5,546 nucleotides of DNA. Source: JBHPCZ01 sp042573625. GTDB taxonomy: Bacteria > Desulfobacterota > Desulfobacteria > Desulfobacterales > UBA11574. How positions within the stretch are numbered: the stretch's first letter is position 1; every line of letters starts with the position of its first letter. Positions 4,383 through 5,546 of this stretch are shown here, one piece after another. The notes below the pieces were generated by a model. That model was not told the DNA's origin and did not search any database. It saw only the letters and a list, made by a program, of their open reading frames with translations. The position numbers and the translations under genes were made by a program. The DNA is taken from positions 1 through 5,546 of the forward strand of contig JBHPCZ010000172.1 of NCBI GenBank assembly GCA_042573625.1. Direction: 5' to 3'.

Positions 4383-4608
4383 CCCCGGTAACTTTTTTAA
4401 ACCTCTTTAACGGTGTTGTTAAAACAGAACTAAAAGAGTGCTGGATCAATACCTCAAAAGCTTCTCCCGCTTGCGCGTTTGTCAGGGAGGTCGTTGACCG
4501 TGTTGACAAATTTGGCGGTTGAGGATGGCTATTGTCAAAAATTAGAATCGTTTAGATTGGAATGGAATGCGAAGCCTCTGGAAACCACATTTTTTCGGAA
4601 GTGGAATC

Positions 4609-4638
4609 TTGACATCCTCTTTAAAGAAGGCGTAGACT
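4609..4638 (+). promoter_or_regulatory. Sigma70-like promoter candidate for OYE gene
   Basis: TTGACA (4609-4614) is a perfect -35 hexamer, and TAGACT (4633-4638) matches the -10 consensus at four of six bases, 18 nt further on. It points towards the flavin oxidoreductase gene and would give a 5' leader of about 305 nt. Confidence 0.45.
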
Positions 4639-4953
4639 AAAAATCACTTCGGTGCTCAGATTCTGATGACCCTAATAAGAGGCGCTCTTTTTATTTCACC
4701 CTCAATGATCGTAAACAAATCTTCATTTTGTTTGCTCCGAGGCAAGGCCGGTGATACGCCATCTCCCTGCTTTGCAGGGGATCTTCGACCTGTTTTGGCC
4801 AGCCAGCCGCGGATAACAGGGCGGGCGGGTCAAGGTCTCGCGGCTGCTCATCCCGCTTTTTCAACCCGGGCTTCACACCTGACCGGTTAGATCCGGGGCA
4901 TCTTTGACTTTCAATCCATCGTGGTGTCTTTTCAAACAGACGGGGAGGAAACC
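4639..4953 (+). other. Hairpin-rich probable 5' leader of OYE gene
   Basis: If transcribed from the promoter at 4609-4638, this stretch contains a series of stems: CAC-TTCG-GTG (4645-4654), TCAGA-t-TCTGA (4656-4666), a 9-bp GTAAACAAA/TTTGTTTGC stem (4711-4719 with 4727-4735), CCCTGC-ttt-GCAGGG (4765-4779), and an 8-bp CAGCCGCG/CGCGGCTG stem (4804-4811 with 4839-4846). CCTGTT (4789-4794) can also pair with AACAGG (4815-4820), which conflicts with or nests against the last stem and would allow alternative folds. It does not match any riboswitch class I know by eye. A ribosome-binding site (GGGGAGG, 4942-4948) closes it. Confidence 0.35.
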
Positions 4954-5546
4954 ATGCGCTTTCCAAATCTTTTTTCACCCGGAAATATCGGCCATTGCCA
5001 TCTTAAAAACAGAATCATCATGCCGCTGTTTCCCACAAAGTACGCGACAGACAGCCGGGTAAATCCCAAGATGCTGGAGTTTTACCGGGCTCGGGCCAAA
5101 GGCGGCGTCGCCCTGATTGTGCTGGACTGTCCCTGTCTGGATTACCCCCGGGCATACAAAGGCCCCCAGGAACTTCGCTTTGACACGCAAGAGTATGCCG
5201 CCGGGGTGATACAGCTGTTGGACGCCATCCATGCCGAAGGCGCCAGGGCCTTCATGCACCTGAATTATCCCCGGGAGCGGAAGGTTGACAAAGCAATTGA
5301 TGGGGCCAAGAAAAAAGGAGACGCCTGGGTGGTTTCTCTGGCAAATGCCATGTCGATGGAAGAGGCCGAAGAAATCCTCGCCATCATGGCGGATGGTGCT
5401 ACAAAGGCCAGAACCATCGGATATGACGGTGTCGAAATCCAGGCCAGCTACGGGGATCTGATTGCACAACTGCTTTCTCCCCTGCTGAACAAACGGAGTG
5501 ATGAACTGGGCGGTGCTGTCGAAAACCGGGCACGTTTTCTGACCCG
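4954..5546 (+). CDS. NADH:flavin oxidoreductase (Old Yellow Enzyme family), N-terminal part
   Basis: The gene runs off the window end; 197 codons are visible from the ATG at 4954, behind a strong GGGGAGGA site. The N-terminus L-F-S-P-G-N-I-G (6-13), K-N-R-I-I-M-P (18-24), F-Y-R-A-R-A-K-G-G-V (43-52) and the late block G-Y-D-G-V-E-I (156-162), L-L-S-P-L-L-N-K-R-S-D (173-183), G-G-x-x-E-N-R (186-192) identify the FMN-binding TIM barrel of OYE/2,4-dienoyl-CoA reductase-like enzymes. The substrate-binding pair in the usual H-G/A-A-H-G motif is Q-A-S-Y-G here (163-167), and the Q-L-x-H-x-G-R block is H-L-N-Y-P-R (102-107). The loop between them is short. An altered reaction or a non-catalytic role is possible. 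Whether a C-terminal Fe-S/FAD half follows cannot be seen. The opposite-strand open frame at 4975-5469 is its shadow. Confidence 0.9.
   Translation, partial: MRFPNLFSPGNIGHCHLKNRIIMPLFPTKYATDSRVNPKMLEFYRARAKGGVALIVLDCPCLDYPRAYKGPQELRFDTQEYAAGVIQLLDAIHAEGARAFMHLNYPRERKVDKAIDGAKKKGDAWVVSLANAMSMEEAEEILAIMADGATKARTIGYDGVEIQASYGDLIAQLLSPLLNKRSDELGGAVENRARFLT

Larger units (their letters stand above)
4096..4953. other. Long gene-poor region between ATPase and OYE genes
   Basis: These 858 bases separate two divergent genes. From left to right they hold the ATPase promoter, a TGACGGCTTCGCAAAAAGTCC-like stretch (4142-4162), a palindrome cluster (4211-4267), the right copy of the 22-bp repeat (4361-4382), a promoter candidate (4609-4638) and a hairpin-rich probable leader (4639-4953). 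An open frame on the plus strand (4145-4522, 126 codons without a stop) lacks any start codon with a ribosome-binding site and resembles no family I know; it may be a gene relic. Short open frames at 4666-4890 (plus) and 4691-4978 (minus) look spurious. Confidence 0.5.

Noticed and set aside
4666..4978. Overlapping short open frames on both strands before the OYE gene
   Set aside because: No usable start signals, odd Arg/Pro-rich composition and dense hairpins suggest a non-coding leader.
4975..5469. 164-codon minus-strand open frame
   Set aside because: It is a shadow of the OYE gene, whose plus-strand translation shows conserved family blocks.

Overview
The window reads like chromosomal DNA of an anaerobic Gram-negative bacterium. 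The best guess is Desulfobacterota (Desulfobacteraceae-like). The pointers are an outer-membrane-type BON lipoprotein, a B12-binding-fold protein, an Old Yellow Enzyme family flavoprotein, an AAA/DUF4143 ATPase and a very small two-motif protein of a kind common in that group. This placement is inference from gene content; there is no rRNA or other phylogenetic marker.

Left part (1-2326, plus strand, AT-rich): a BON-domain lipoprotein (48-599) followed by a strong intrinsic terminator (713-754); a 67-aa MshEN-like protein (923-1126); the KH-domain RNA-binding protein KhpA (1580-1810) with a terminator-like hairpin behind it; and a small cupin (1982-2326). The long gaps among these genes hold a family of imperfect repeats of about 55-70 bp (767-820, 1155-1196, 1197-1253, 1447-1515). 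They share a GATATATRTAAT-type box and a GTTGTG...GCAAGAYAT-type box. An AAGGAT hexamer recurs with an exact 20-nt period at 1248-1293, again in the last repeat copy, and over the cupin ribosome-binding site.

Middle (2310-4382): two minus-strand genes, an AAA_14/DUF4143 ATPase (4062-2908) and, 5 nt behind it, a B12-binding-fold protein (2902-2378) that appears to start at ATT. They are bracketed by an exact 22-bp direct repeat (2316-2337 and 4361-4382). The first copy lies on the cupin stop codon, and a perfect 20-bp palindrome sits upstream of the ATPase. The arrangement looks like an inserted or excisable cassette of about 2.05 kb.

Right part: 4096-4953 has no convincing gene. It contains REP-like palindromes, a degenerate open frame, a good sigma70-like promoter (4609-4638) and a run of hairpins that may be the 5' leader of the last gene. 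That gene (4954 to the window end, GC-rich) is the N-terminal half of an NADH:flavin oxidoreductase (OYE) family protein in which the usual active-site histidines are replaced.

No tRNA, rRNA, CRISPR array or transposase gene was seen. The most promising items are the direct-repeat-bounded ATPase/B12-fold cassette, the intergenic repeat family with the periodic AAGGAT array, and the two enzyme-like proteins that lack signature histidines.
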